A stretch of DNA of 64,000 nucleotides from Auritidibacter ignavus (GCF_003703835.1 NZ_RDQR01000006.1:55498-119497), one strand, 5' to 3'. Positions 7,943 to 17,654 are shown, numbered from the stretch's first letter. Notes: a model not told the origin generated them from the letters alone. Made by a program: numbers and translations.

Positions 7943-9316
7943 ATGAATACGCCTTATGATTCCACCGGTTCCCCGGAGCTGTCTCGCGACACGCTCGTCC
8001 CACCCCAGGATCTCAGCGCCGAACGATCTGTCCTCGGAGCGATGTTGCTCTCGCATGATGCGGTGGCCACCGTGGTGGAGGTTTTGCGTGGGCCAGATTT
8101 TTACTCACCAGCTCACGAGCTGATCTACGACTCCATCATTACACTCTACGGTCGTGGCGAACCCGCAGATGCGGTCACCGTCTCCGACATGCTTAACAAG
8201 CGTAAGGAGCTACCTCGTGTCGGGGGAGCCTCGTACATACACGAATTGGTCCAGTCCGTTCCGGCTGTCACCAGCGCCGAGTTCTACGCCGACATCGTCC
8301 AGGAGAAAGCGATTCTGCGTCGACTCGTGGACGTGGGCAACAGGATTAGCCGGATGGGCTACGCCCAAGACGGCGACGTGGACGACATTGTCAACGCTGC
8401 CCAGGGTGAGATGTACCGGGTGGCAGAGAACCAGCAATCCGAGGACTACGTCCGTCTTTCGGGCATCCTGGAGAACACCGTCGACGAGATCGAAGCCGCC
8501 GGTGATCACGCCGGTGGACTCTCGGGTGTTCCCACCGGTTTCTACGAGCTTGATGAGCTGACCCAGGGACTGCACCCCGGACAAATGATCGTGGTGGCGG
8601 CCCGTCCTGCGGTGGGTAAATCGACGTTGGCTCTCGACCTGGCTCGTGCGGCGGCGATCGGCAACAACATGCCCACGGTGTTCTTCTCGCTAGAAATGGG
8701 CCGCAATGAGATTGCGATGCGTCTGCTGTCGGCCGAAGCAACCATCGCGCTGTCTGATCTGCGTAAAGGTGCACTGGAATCCGAACACTGGACGAAAATC
8801 GCCGCCACCGTGGGACGGTTGAACGAAGCACCGTTCTTCATTGACGACTCACCCAATATGACGATGATGGAGATCCGGGCCAAATGCCGGCGCCTGAAGC
8901 AAAAGCACGACCTGAAACTAGTTGTGTTGGACTACTTGCAACTGATGAGCTCCGGCAAGCGGGTGGAATCACGTCAGCAAGAAGTCGCCGAGTTCTCTCG
9001 TGCCCTGAAGCTCTTAGCCAAGGAACTCGAGGTCCCGGTCATCGCGCTCTCGCAGCTCAATCGTGGCTCAGAACAGCGCACCGATAAGCGTCCGCAGATT
9101 TCTGATCTGCGTGAATCCGGTTCAATTGAACAGGATGCCGACATGGTCATTCTGCTGCACCGTGAAGACGTCTATGACAAGGAATCACCACGTGCTGGTG
9201 AGGCTGACCTGATCGTTGCCAAGCACCGTAATGGGCCGACCCGAACTATCGTCGTCGGCTTTCAGGGCCACTACTCCCGGTTCAACAACATGGCCCCTGA
9301 GGACGGCGGATTCTAG
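7943..9316 (+). CDS. dnaB: Replicative DNA helicase DnaB
   Basis: A 457-aa hexameric 5'-3' helicase of the replication fork. The N-terminal domain starts at PPQDLSAERSVLGAML (about 20-35) and the C-terminal RecA-like domain has Walker A ARPAVGKST (residues 220-228), FFSLEMG, the Walker B region KLVVLDYLQLM, and SQLNRGSEQR...DLRESGSIEQDAD. No intein interrupts it. The ATG at 7943 gives a short leader typical of actinobacterial DnaB; the nearest purine-rich run (AAGGGGAAGGGAA) is farther upstream than usual, so the exact start is a little uncertain. It follows the DnaA-box cluster. Confidence 0.96.
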   Translation: MNTPYDSTGSPELSRDTLVPPQDLSAERSVLGAMLLSHDAVATVVEVLRGPDFYSPAHELIYDSIITLYGRGEPADAVTVSDMLNKRKELPRVGGASYIHELVQSVPAVTSAEFYADIVQEKAILRRLVDVGNRISRMGYAQDGDVDDIVNAAQGEMYRVAENQQSEDYVRLSGILENTVDEIEAAGDHAGGLSGVPTGFYELDELTQGLHPGQMIVVAARPAVGKSTLALDLARAAAIGNNMPTVFFSLEMGRNEIAMRLLSAEATIALSDLRKGALESEHWTKIAATVGRLNEAPFFIDDSPNMTMMEIRAKCRRLKQKHDLKLVVLDYLQLMSSGKRVESRQQEVAEFSRALKLLAKELEVPVIALSQLNRGSEQRTDKRPQISDLRESGSIEQDADMVILLHREDVYDKESPRAGEADLIVAKHRNGPTRTIVVGFQGHYSRFNNMAPEDGGF

Positions 9317-9468
9317 AGCCACTGATCTGCGCCTCAGCGCGGTGTCGGGCAGCACTTGCTGGAGACACGCAAAAAGACGTGTCCGGTCGAGGTTTCTAAT
9401 GACTCTGATGCGGCGAAGGAAATTTGCTCGTCATCTCGCTTTTCCGTTCACACCTCCACTATTGTAGT

Positions 9469-9484
9469 AGTGATATAGATCACA
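9469..9484. promoter_or_regulatory. CRP/GlxR-like operator before acyl-CoA ligase
   Basis: AGTGATATAGATCACA matches the actinobacterial CRP/GlxR consensus TGTGA-nnTAnn-TCACA at all positions but the first, with both GTGA and TCAC half-sites and the central TA. It lies 20 bp before the ligase start codon, where a bound protein would overlap the promoter or start region. Confidence 0.5.
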
Positions 9485-9504
9485 CTCCTCTGGAAGGTCT
9501 GAAC

Positions 9505-11058
9505 ATGCTGATCCCCTCCCTTCCCGACCGTCAGCCGTTCTTCTCACGTCGCATGCACTGGATGAATATGCTCGATCTGCACGCCACTGATAGACCAGAT
9601 GAGATTGGGTTGACCACCAAGACTGAGAACATTTCCTGGTGGGAGCTACAGCAGCGCGTGCAAGCCTTGGCCGCAGACCTTCAGCAACATCGGGGTGTAC
9701 AACCCGGCGACCGTGTGCTGATCCTGTCGCTAAACAGCGCAGAATATATCATCGCCATGCTTGCCATTAATACCGTTGGTGCGATCAGCGTTCCGATCAA
9801 TATTCGATCTGTGCCGCGCGAGCTCGACTATTTTGTGTCAGATTCTGGTGCGAAAGTGATCTACGTCGACGCCATGGGCGCTCAGGCACTGGCTGGGTCC
9901 CAGAGCAAAGACCATATCCAGACCATTTCTCTGGTGGAGGATGTGCCCGAGATTGTGGCAGCCGGGGGAACCGCCGAGCCTTTGGACATCGATGAGAACT
10001 CGATTGCCATGATTGTCTATACCTCGGGGACCACCTCGGATCCGAAAGGGGTCATGCTCAGCTATTTGAATCTTTTGAGTCAGACCATTCCGGTGTATCG
10101 CAACGCGCCGGCCCCGGGAGATCTTCCTGAAACCAACCTCGTTGTGGTTCCGTTGTTCCATATCGCCGGCATCGGTGTCCTGACTCCGGCATTTTTTGCC
10201 GGTACTCGTTTGGTGGTCGCTCCACCCCAGGTACTCACAGATCTCGCAGCGCTGGTTGATCTCATCGAGAAATTGCAGATCACCAATATGTTCTTGGTGC
10301 CGACCATCTGGCAAGCACTGTGTTCTCTACCCGGCATCACCGAGCGAGACCTCCCGTTACAGTCAATCTCGTGGGGAGGATCACCAGCCTCGAAGGAAAC
10401 CCTGCAACTGATTGTGGACACTTTTCCAAAGGCAACGCTTTCCACGGCGTTCGGTCAGACCGAAATGTCACCCATTACCGCGCTGTTACAAGGCCCCGCA
10501 TCACTGCGCAAGATGGGCTCCATCGGTGAACCAATCGGGCCGATCGCAGCTCGTATTGTCGACGCGGAAGGAAACGATGTCGCCCCCGGAGAAATGGGAG
10601 AAATTGTCTATCGTGGCCCGGGACTGATGGCCGGCTATTGGAATAAGCCCGAGGCGACCCAACAGGCTACCCGGGACGGCTGGTTTCACTCCGGGGATAT
10701 GGTCCGACAAGATGAGGAAGGATTTATGTATGTCGTCGATCGGTCCAAGGACCTGATCATCTCCGGTGGTGAGAACATCTCCTCAATCGAAGTTGAGCAT
10801 GCCGTCAGTACCCACCCGAAGGTGGCTGATGCTTCCGTGATTGGTGTCCCCGACGAGAAATGGGTGGAGACGCCGCTGGCGATTGTGGTCCCCGATGATC
10901 CCGCGGATCCACCCACCTTAGCGGAGATTCACGATTTCCTCTCTGACAAGCTTGCCTCCTTCAAGAAGCCCACGCGCCTTGAAATCGTCGAGGAGTTACC
11001 TCGTAATGCTTCGGGCAAACTGCTCAAACACAAACTCCGAGAACAATACGCCCTGTAA
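9505..11058 (+). CDS. AMP-forming fatty acyl-CoA ligase
   Basis: A 517-aa member of the ANL superfamily that activates carboxylic acids to acyl-CoA through an acyl-adenylate. The P-loop motif VYTSGTTSDPKGVML is intact; A5-like STAFGQTEMSP, A7 GWFHSGDMV, the hinge VVDRSKDLIISGGENIS, and the C-terminal lysine in RNASGKLLKHKL are all present. The start is ATG 9505 with GGAAGG upstream; an in-frame ATG at 9424 would put the operator inside the coding sequence. Substrate chain length is not readable. The GTGA-N6-TCAC operator suggests carbon-source control, shared with the ligase at 27295. Confidence 0.9.
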   Translation: MLIPSLPDRQPFFSRRMHWMNMLDLHATDRPDEIGLTTKTENISWWELQQRVQALAADLQQHRGVQPGDRVLILSLNSAEYIIAMLAINTVGAISVPINIRSVPRELDYFVSDSGAKVIYVDAMGAQALAGSQSKDHIQTISLVEDVPEIVAAGGTAEPLDIDENSIAMIVYTSGTTSDPKGVMLSYLNLLSQTIPVYRNAPAPGDLPETNLVVVPLFHIAGIGVLTPAFFAGTRLVVAPPQVLTDLAALVDLIEKLQITNMFLVPTIWQALCSLPGITERDLPLQSISWGGSPASKETLQLIVDTFPKATLSTAFGQTEMSPITALLQGPASLRKMGSIGEPIGPIAARIVDAEGNDVAPGEMGEIVYRGPGLMAGYWNKPEATQQATRDGWFHSGDMVRQDEEGFMYVVDRSKDLIISGGENISSIEVEHAVSTHPKVADASVIGVPDEKWVETPLAIVVPDDPADPPTLAEIHDFLSDKLASFKKPTRLEIVEELPRNASGKLLKHKLREQYAL

Positions 11059-11112
11059 AAACCAGACCCGTGCATCATCAGACAGCCGGCCACTTTGGCT
11101 CGTGGCATCTGT

Positions 11113-11928
11113 TCAACGGCCACGATTCCAGGTATAGATCTCACCGGTCCATGGCTGGTCGGCCTGATGTTGCGGTGCATAAAAGAGGCGGAACTGATCG
11201 GTGGCTGCTAGCTCCCGGGTAATGGTGGCTTTCCACTCCTGGTGGGTCAGCCAGACCCGCTCCATGTGTTGGCGATATTCCTTGTTGGTTTGGCGGGCAA
11301 ATCGCGGTCCATCGGTCACCGCATGGGGATCGTCCCGGTAGCGCATCGCGCCGATACGGATGATTGACACCGGCAGGCCGTGAATTTCGCTTGTGGAACG
11401 CAATAACGCTTCGGCGAAGGCCTTCGCTGCCCCGTAAAGACCATCCGGTCGTGGCAAGCTCGTCGGATGCGGCGTGTCGAGAACTCCTGTTTCGTAGAAC
11501 TCAACTTCGTTCATCCCCGTCACATGGTTGCTGGAAGCATAGATGAGACGCTTCACCCCCTTTTCGACGCAGACTTCGGCCACATTCTTTACGCCGTGGA
11601 TCTCGGCCTCGAGGAGTCCGTGCCACCCCATCTTGGCGCCCGTGGGAAGGTACAAAACATAATCAGCATCGCCTAGCCCGTGACGTACCACTGCTTTATC
11701 GGCCACCGTACCCGTGGACCAGGCGTGGTATCCCACGATATTGTGATGATCCAACACATCGAGGCCTATCAGAACCAGATCCTCGTCTGTGAAACACTGA
11801 CCGGTGACCCGCCCGATCTCACCGGCAGCACCAACCACGGCCATGCGTGGTCTGCTGTGCGTAGCAGAAGTCGGGCACCAAGCGTTCAGTGTGGCCGTGG
11901 TGCTGTGCGGTAGTTCCACTTCCGGCAC
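11113..11928 (-). CDS. NAD-dependent epimerase/dehydratase (uronate dehydrogenase-like extended SDR)
   Basis: A 271-aa Rossmann-fold protein. Residues about 29-40 carry the cofactor loop VVGAAGEIG (GxxGxxG form); a Tyr-Lys pair occurs in LYGAAKAFAEAL and the preceding serine in YASSNHVTG. The SSNHV-type motif is shared with uronate dehydrogenases, which oxidise glucuronate or galacturonate to the aldarolactone, but general sugar epimerases are also possible. The first 25 residues are low-similarity and the true start may be internal. It is 12 bp downstream of the alarmone synthetase gene, on the same strand. Confidence 0.75.
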   Translation of the reverse strand: MPEVELPHSTTATLNAWCPTSATHSRPRMAVVGAAGEIGRVTGQCFTDEDLVLIGLDVLDHHNIVGYHAWSTGTVADKAVVRHGLGDADYVLYLPTGAKMGWHGLLEAEIHGVKNVAEVCVEKGVKRLIYASSNHVTGMNEVEFYETGVLDTPHPTSLPRPDGLYGAAKAFAEALLRSTSEIHGLPVSIIRIGAMRYRDDPHAVTDGPRFARQTNKEYRQHMERVWLTHQEWKATITRELAATDQFRLFYAPQHQADQPWTGEIYTWNRGR

Positions 11929-11940
11929 GAATGATTCTCC

Positions 11941-12750
11941 CTAAACCCAGTGGCCACCGTGGTTCGTCGCTGAGGGGGAATCAGCCCCTGCGGAACGTAT
12001 CGGCTTGCTGTGCAGAATATGACGCAGATTCAGCATCCGCTGTTCCAAAGTCGAGGAGATCTCGGCGACTTCCTTCAGCTCGTCGATAGCCCACTGTGGC
12101 ACATCGCCGTCGTATTTATAGTGCAACTTGTGCTCCAGCGAGGCCCAAAAGTCCATCGCCGACGTACGGAACTGGATCTCGACGGTGACATCCTGACGGC
12201 CTGATGACAGGAACACGGGCACCCGGATAATGGCGTGCAACGACTTATACCCGTTGGGCTTGGGGTTTTTGATGTAGTCCTTGACTTTCAGCACCGTGAC
12301 ATCATCTTGAGCTACCAGCATGTCAAAGATTTCATAGACGTCAGTGACGAAGCCACAGGTCACCCGCGCCCCGGCAATATCGGTGATGGTGCGTCGAATC
12401 TCGTCGGGGTCGAAAGCAATACCCTTACGTGAAGCCTTCGCCAACAAGGAGTCCATCGATTTCACGCGGGTGGAGATGTGCTCGATGGGGCTGTAGTCGT
12501 GGAGCTGGGTGAACTCATCGCGTAACACCGACAGCTTGGTTTCGACCTCCCGGAGCACGAAGGTGTATTCGGCCATCATCGAGTCCAAGTCTCTCCGCAA
12601 CCGCTGAAGTTGTGCGGCCGAGAAAGACATGGTGCCCTCAGCGGTGTGGATATACACCTCATCGTGGGGTGTGACGCGTCGCAAGCTAGGAACCTGTCCC
12701 GCATAGCGTGCCACGGACCGCTGATCGGGAACAGACGGGGAAGTACTCAT
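11941..12750 (-). CDS. Small alarmone synthetase (RelA/SpoT synthetase-only domain)
   Basis: A 269-aa protein with only the (p)ppGpp synthetase domain: RVKSMDSLLAKA, DIAGARVTC, IKNPKPNGYKSLHAII and VEIQFRTSAMDFWASLEHK. It has no HD hydrolase, TGS or ACT domain, so it belongs to the small alarmone synthetases that make (p)ppGpp or related nucleotides from ATP and GTP/GDP/GMP. A predicted helix pair follows near residues 225-250. The N-terminal 35 residues are variable. No clear ribosome-binding site precedes ATG 12750, and a start nearer residue 40 (MSFSAAQL) is possible. Confidence 0.88.
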   Translation of the reverse strand: MSTSPSVPDQRSVARYAGQVPSLRRVTPHDEVYIHTAEGTMSFSAAQLQRLRRDLDSMMAEYTFVLREVETKLSVLRDEFTQLHDYSPIEHISTRVKSMDSLLAKASRKGIAFDPDEIRRTITDIAGARVTCGFVTDVYEIFDMLVAQDDVTVLKVKDYIKNPKPNGYKSLHAIIRVPVFLSSGRQDVTVEIQFRTSAMDFWASLEHKLHYKYDGDVPQWAIDELKEVAEISSTLEQRMLNLRHILHSKPIRSAGADSPSATNHGGHWV

Positions 12751-12806
12751 GAGACTCAGTCTAGAAATACAGCCTGCACGGAGTCTGAAAGGACCATACT
12801 AGAACC

Positions 12807-14015
12807 ATGACTGACAAGGTGACACCGAGCCGATCTGAACAGCCCCATTTCACGCCTTCGCGTCGTTCTCAGGTGCCCCCGTTTCGGGTGATGACCATCT
12901 TGCAACGCGTTGCGGAGCTAACTGCCACCGGACAACCGGTGATTAGTCTGTGCGCCGGGGAGCCCTCTGGCGGAGCACCCACGGCGGTTACCGAAGCCGC
13001 CCGGAATATCCATGATGCGGCCGTGCCGCTGAACTACACTCCGTCGCTGGGTATCCAACCGTTGCGGGAAGCGATCGCAGAGCACTACCGTCGCTGGTAC
13101 GACCTTGAGGTTCCCGTGTCACAGGTTGCTGTCACCACCGGGTCATCGGGTGGCTTCATGGTCGGTTTCTTGGCCGCCTTTGACGTGGGAGATCGGGTGG
13201 CCTTGGCCCGTCCCGGTTACGCCGCTTACCGCAATGTGCTCCAAGCCTTAGGTTGTGAGGTCGTTGAAATCCCGGCCGGTGCGGAACAAGGGTTTCTGCC
13301 CAGCATTCGGGACCTGGAGCAGGCCAATGTTACCGGACTGGTCTTGGCCTCACCCAACAACCCCACTGGCACCATGGTTGAACCCGCCAGCATGCAGCAA
13401 CTGACCAGCTGGTGCGACGCCCACGGGGTGCGACTGTTCTCCGATGAGATCTACCACGGCATCACCTACTCCACCCGCGGGGTGAGTAGCTGGGAGTACT
13501 CCCGCACCGGCGTGGTGGTCAGCTCCTTCTCTAAATACTGGGGAATGCCCGGCTGGCGACTGGGCTGGTTACTGCTGCCCGAAGATCTGGTAGCACCGGT
13601 GTCGGCACTGTCGGGCTCGGTCTCTCTGTGCCCACCGGCCGCCGGACAGTACGCCGCGATAGAAGCGTTCAGCGACACCGCCTACGCCGAATGCGATGCC
13701 CGTGTCAGCCAATTTGCGGCCACGCGCTCGCTGATTCTCTCTCGGACTTCCGAACTGGGCTTTGATGACGCCGCGCCTGCCGATGGGGCGTTTTATTACT
13801 ATGCCCGGCCCCCGAAGGCGGTGATGCAACGCTTCGGAACGGCCACCGCTTACGCCCAAGCACTGCTGGAATCCCACTACGTGGCCCTGACGCCGGGACT
13901 GGACTTTGATCCGGTGGACGGCGATGAGTTTATCCGCATCTCGTTTGCCGCCGGCACGGCCGCGGTGAGTGAAGCCCTGGAACGGATCCAGCACTTCCAC
14001 GCGCAGAACAGCTAG
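12807..14015 (+). CDS. Class I/II PLP-dependent aminotransferase
   Basis: A 402-aa fold-type I aminotransferase of the aspartate/alanine group. It has the N-terminal ISLCAGEPSGGAPTAV, YTPSLGIQPLREAI, ASPNNPTGTMV, SDEIYHGITY, and the PLP-lysine motif SSFSKYWGMPGWRLGW. The C-terminal substrate arginine falls in DEFIRISFA. It transfers amino groups between an amino acid and 2-oxoglutarate or pyruvate; the exact pair is not readable. GAAAGGA lies upstream of ATG 12807. It is convergent with the FMN reductase gene, 15 bp apart. Confidence 0.9.
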   Translation: MTDKVTPSRSEQPHFTPSRRSQVPPFRVMTILQRVAELTATGQPVISLCAGEPSGGAPTAVTEAARNIHDAAVPLNYTPSLGIQPLREAIAEHYRRWYDLEVPVSQVAVTTGSSGGFMVGFLAAFDVGDRVALARPGYAAYRNVLQALGCEVVEIPAGAEQGFLPSIRDLEQANVTGLVLASPNNPTGTMVEPASMQQLTSWCDAHGVRLFSDEIYHGITYSTRGVSSWEYSRTGVVVSSFSKYWGMPGWRLGWLLLPEDLVAPVSALSGSVSLCPPAAGQYAAIEAFSDTAYAECDARVSQFAATRSLILSRTSELGFDDAAPADGAFYYYARPPKAVMQRFGTATAYAQALLESHYVALTPGLDFDPVDGDEFIRISFAAGTAAVSEALERIQHFHAQNS

Positions 14016-14030
14016 TCGGGCGCGTGCGAT

Positions 14031-14621
14031 CTAGTTCTGCCGCAACGGCCGGGTCGCGACGGTCAACCGGTGTAGTTCCTCGAGCAGCTTGCCCAGCGAC
14101 TTCTCATGGCGGTCGTTGACCTGTAGCGTATCGGAGTCAAAGTCGTAGCGGTTATATAGCAGGATCTGTTGCCCGATGGTGTACATCCCGTAGGGGGCCA
14201 TGCTGACCCGCCATTGATCCACCGCACGGGCGCCACCCACGCCCCCGTAGGAGATGAAGCCGACCGGTTTGTGCTTCCACTGCACATCCAGCAGATCGTA
14301 GGCGTTTTTGAAATATCCCGGCGCCGCTCGGTTGTATTCCGGGGTGATGAATAAAAACCCCTCGCAGCCATCGACCGCATCGCGCCAGCGCACCAGATCG
14401 GCTGGTGCGTGCTGATCGGAGTGCTGATTGAAGTGTTCCAGCGGGGGTAGCTCGAAGTCCTTGAGGTCCAGCACCGTAAACTCGGCCGGATAATCGTGGG
14501 CCTCGAGATGGTTCCGCACCCAGTCGGCGACAGAATCGGCCTTGCGTGGGGTGCGGATCGAGCCGATGACCACTCCCAGCCGAGGGAGCTGATCTGCTGT
14601 GGTGTCGTTGTGCTCAGTCAT
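14031..14621 (-). CDS. NADPH-dependent FMN reductase
   Basis: A 196-aa flavodoxin-like protein. The phosphate-binding loop is IGSIRTPRKADSVADW near residues 19-34 and the flavin-ring loops are ITPEYNRAAPGYFKNAYD and ISYGGVGGARAVDQWR. Family members reduce FMN, quinones or azo compounds using NAD(P)H. It stands alone between convergent and divergent genes. Confidence 0.88.
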   Translation of the reverse strand: MTEHNDTTADQLPRLGVVIGSIRTPRKADSVADWVRNHLEAHDYPAEFTVLDLKDFELPPLEHFNQHSDQHAPADLVRWRDAVDGCEGFLFITPEYNRAAPGYFKNAYDLLDVQWKHKPVGFISYGGVGGARAVDQWRVSMAPYGMYTIGQQILLYNRYDFDSDTLQVNDRHEKSLGKLLEELHRLTVATRPLRQN

Positions 14622-14776
14622 ATATCGAGCCTAGGGTCCTTGCCGTATTCAGCCCAGTCAACGGCCGAACACGTGACGTTTTGTGTCACACGACATAGGC
14701 TGGAGCACAACAGCACGGGTACTGGTCACACCGACCGGGCCCGAGACCGTATCAGCGATTGGACGAAAGGACTCTG

Positions 14777-15346
14777 ATGAGCTCCGAGACGATTAACGCA
14801 TTGAACGAGACCGGTAATGATCCCTTCGCCCGCCTAGACGATGCCGTGGCATTCACCGTGACCTCCACCAGCGTCACTGACGGTGAGCAATTCCCGCTCA
14901 AGCACTACTCGGGTGCCATGGGAGTTGACGGCGGAGAAGACATCTCCCCCCAGTTGTCCTGGTCGAACGCACCCGAGGGCACCAAATCATACGCCGTAAC
15001 CGTCTATGATCCGGACGCTCCCACCGGCTCGGGATTCTGGCATTGGTCGGTCGGCAACATCCCCGCCTCGGTCACCGAGTTGCCCGAAGGTGCCGGCGCC
15101 GGCGACGGCTCCGGACTGCCCGAGGGCGCCTTCCAGCTCAACCACGACGGCGGTGGCCCCGGCTTCGTCGGTGCCGCCCCACCGGCAGGCCACGGCCCAC
15201 ACCGCTACTTCATCACCGTCCACGCCCTGGATGTGGAATCCCTGGACATTCCCGCGGATTCATCCAACGCCTTCTTCGGCTTCAACCGCTTCGGCCACGT
15301 GCTGGGTCGTGCCACGATTGTGGTCACTGCCGAAGTCGATGGCTAA
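14777..15346 (+). CDS. YbhB/YbcL family Raf kinase inhibitor-like protein
   Basis: A 189-aa PEBP-fold protein. Motifs: GGEDISPQLSWSNAPEGTKSYAV, VYDPDAPTGSGFWHWSVGNI (anion-binding DPDAPTG and HW) and GPHRYFITVHALD. Bacterial members bind small anionic ligands; a precise role is unknown. ATG 14777 is chosen because GAAAGGA lies just before it; an ATG at 14759 in the same frame lacks one. The last eight bases overlap the start of the next gene (ATGGCTAA), indicating coupled translation. Confidence 0.9.
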   Translation: MSSETINALNETGNDPFARLDDAVAFTVTSTSVTDGEQFPLKHYSGAMGVDGGEDISPQLSWSNAPEGTKSYAVTVYDPDAPTGSGFWHWSVGNIPASVTELPEGAGAGDGSGLPEGAFQLNHDGGGPGFVGAAPPAGHGPHRYFITVHALDVESLDIPADSSNAFFGFNRFGHVLGRATIVVTAEVDG

Positions 15347-16066
15347 CCGCACTGGCTCACCAGCGGGCCACGGTGCTGTAGCTCGTTGGGCATTGTGGCG
15401 TCGCATAGGGTACGGGGCCACCGGTCTGATCGGACTGGTGGCCCTGACCACGTCCATTGCCCTGGGCTTTCGTCGCGACGGCGATCCACCCGCCGGCAGT
15501 ACCCTGACCGGACGCCTGACAGCCGGCTGGGAGCATGCGCTCAACCAACCCGCCTATTTCACCTTCATCTCGGTGTTGATGACCACACTGGTTTCCTGGT
15601 GGCTGGTGATCCGACCCCACTCCCGCTCGCCTGTGCTGCACGTGGTGCGCATTGCCGCGGTATGTTGCCTGAGCATCACCGGGCTGGTCTTCAATATCCT
15701 GCTCCGCGACGACTCAGTGCTGACCCACTGCAACAGGTCAACGACTTCACCTCACACGTGGTGTTACCCATCCTGCTGGCTGTGGTCACTGTCCTGGTGG
15801 GCCCCTTCGGACAGGTGCGCTGGAGGAGAATTGCTATCTCGCTACTGATCCCCGCACTGTGGCTGGTGTTCACGCTGGTGCGTGGCCCGATCCTGGACTG
15901 GGTGCCCTATGACTTTTTGGACCACACCGCCCCCGGCGGATACACCACGGTGGCGACCTATTGTGCCGTGATTCTCACCGGCTACCTGGTGGTCGCCACC
16001 GTGTTATGGGGTTATGACCGTCTCAGGTCCCGTCGGGATCCGGAGGCACTCACCGCGGTGTCTTAG
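15339..16066 (+). pseudogene. Pr6Pr family membrane protein, interrupted by a 1-bp frameshift
   Basis: Reading from ATG 15339 gives a polytopic protein with segments at IGYGATGLIGLVALTTSIAL, a domain ending VFNILLRDDSVL, then frame loss. From about 15727 the frame shifted by one base continues with PLQQVNDFTSHVVLP and three further membrane segments to TAG 16066. Joining the two gives a typical six-helix Pr6Pr protein of about 240 aa. Adding one C to the CCC run at 15724-15726 would restore LTPLQQVNDF. Either this is a real recent frameshift or a base missing from the assembly. The start overlaps the YbhB-like gene. Confidence 0.8.
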
Positions 16067-16737
16067 TCGCGCTGAGTGGAGAACACCTCGTCGATCGGGG
16101 TATCGCCATCAAAGAAGTCGATCTTGTGTCCGATCGATTCGGGGTGGTTCAGTGCTGCCACAATGGCTGAAGCCACATGAGCCCGCGAGGTTTCTCGACG
16201 CTCGTTCTCATCACGGGGATGGTCTTCTGGAACCTCCATGATCTTGCCGGTGGGCTCCTCGAGGGTCAGCAGGCCCGGGCCCAAAATGGTGTAATCGAGA
16301 CCGGAGTTGCGCAGGTACTCATCGGCCTGCGACTTGGCTTCAGCGTAGGGGTAGAAGGAGTCGGTTTCCGCCACGCCGTGATCCCGACGGCACCCGGCAT
16401 AGGAGATCAAAATGAACCGGGAGACTCGAGCCTGCTTGGCGGCATCAATCGAGCGTTTGGCTGCTTGCAGATCTACTGCGTAGGTGCGATCCGGATTGCC
16501 CCCGCCGGCACCGGCGGCGAAGATCACCGCATCCTGATCCGAAAAGGCCTCGGCCAAGTCATCCTGGCTGGCCTGCTCGAGATCCAGCACCTGGGCTGTG
16601 GCGCCGGTGGCCTGAACATCGGGTATTTGCTCTTCCTGACGAATGACGGAGGTGACGGTGTTGGTCTTTTCGGTGAGCAACTGGGCCGCGCGTAGCGCAA
16701 CCTTGCCGTGTCCACCCAAAATAATGTAATGCGCCAT
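16063..16737 (-). CDS. NAD(P)H-binding atypical SDR
   Basis: A 224-aa Rossmann protein of the NAD(P)H-binding SDR_a5/YwnB type: IILGGHGKVALRAAQLL (GxGxxA loop form) at residues 4-20, DAVIFAAGAGGG, FILISYAGC and a Tyr-x3-Lys-like YAEAKSQADEYL. Relatives reduce flavins or sense redox state (NmrA-like). Ribosome-binding site AAAGGTGG before ATG 16737. Its 3' end overlaps the Pr6Pr gene by 4 bp (convergent). Confidence 0.82.
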   Translation of the reverse strand: MAHYIILGGHGKVALRAAQLLTEKTNTVTSVIRQEEQIPDVQATGATAQVLDLEQASQDDLAEAFSDQDAVIFAAGAGGGNPDRTYAVDLQAAKRSIDAAKQARVSRFILISYAGCRRDHGVAETDSFYPYAEAKSQADEYLRNSGLDYTILGPGLLTLEEPTGKIMEVPEDHPRDENERRETSRAHVASAIVAALNHPESIGHKIDFFDGDTPIDEVFSTQRD

Positions 16738-16886
16738 GATCCCACCTTTCCGCTGTGTGCTACACCGGACGAGTCAGGCCCGGTGTCGCGTTCTCATTCT
16801 GTGTCGTGTTCTTGTGGTGCTTTCACTACGCGTAACAGGTGCCCCGGTGATCTTATTCCGACCGATCCCAGGTAGCGTGTGAAGAT

Positions 16887-17654
16887 ATGAGCACCACCTC
16901 CGCAACGACCTCCTCACCCAACCGGTCAACCACGCCCACGGGCGTTGACTCCGTGGCCGTGGACGAACACGGCCACACCGTGGCCGGGATGTTTGACGCC
17001 ATCGCCGACCGCTACGACTTGATGAACCTGGTGATGACCTGGGGCCAAGAACCACGACTGATCCGCCGCACCGTCGCCGCAGCCCGGCTCCCACAGGCCC
17101 CGGCGGTGCTCGATCTGGCCGCCGGCACCGGTGATCTGGCCTTCGCGGTGCTGTCTCGGTACTACGGCGCTGAGATCACCGCCTGCGATATTGCTCCGGA
17201 GATGATGGCCGTCGGTGCCGCCCGCCCCGGCGGAGACCAGATCAGGTGGGTGCAGGCCGATGCGATGGACCTGCCCTTTGCGGACCACAGTTTCGATGCG
17301 GTCACCCACGGCTATCTGTTGCGCAACGTGACCGATATTTCTGCCACCCTGGCCGAACAATTCCGCGTGCTCAAACCCGGGGGGTGGATGGCAGCTCTGG
17401 AGATGTCACCGGCACCACGGAACGTGATCAAACCGTTCTCCACCGCCTACATCACCTGGGCGGTCCCGCGGATTGCCTCCTGGATCACCGACAACCCCGA
17501 GGCCTATGAATACTTGTCCCGAACCTCCCGAGGCTTCCATCCGCCTCAGGTGATCCAGCGTATGGCGCACGAGGCCGGTTTCCGATCCACCGGCTACGAG
17601 CTACACATGTTCGGCACGATGGCGATCCACTGGGGGCAAAAACCCCTGGACTAA
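16887..17654 (+). CDS. UbiE/MenG-like C-methyltransferase
   Basis: A 255-aa class I SAM methyltransferase. After a 30-residue Ser/Thr-rich leader it has the UbiE/MenG signature VAGMFDAIADRYDLMNLVM, motif I VLDLAAGTGDLAF, DIAPEMM, DLPFADHSFDAVTHGYLLRNVTD and LKPGGWMAALEMS. This is the pattern of demethylmenaquinone methyltransferase, the last step of menaquinone synthesis, although some close relatives act on other quinones or lipids. The neighbouring men genes are absent. An IS element begins 17 bp after its stop codon and leaves it intact. Confidence 0.8.
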   Translation: MSTTSATTSSPNRSTTPTGVDSVAVDEHGHTVAGMFDAIADRYDLMNLVMTWGQEPRLIRRTVAAARLPQAPAVLDLAAGTGDLAFAVLSRYYGAEITACDIAPEMMAVGAARPGGDQIRWVQADAMDLPFADHSFDAVTHGYLLRNVTDISATLAEQFRVLKPGGWMAALEMSPAPRNVIKPFSTAYITWAVPRIASWITDNPEAYEYLSRTSRGFHPPQVIQRMAHEAGFRSTGYELHMFGTMAIHWGQKPLD

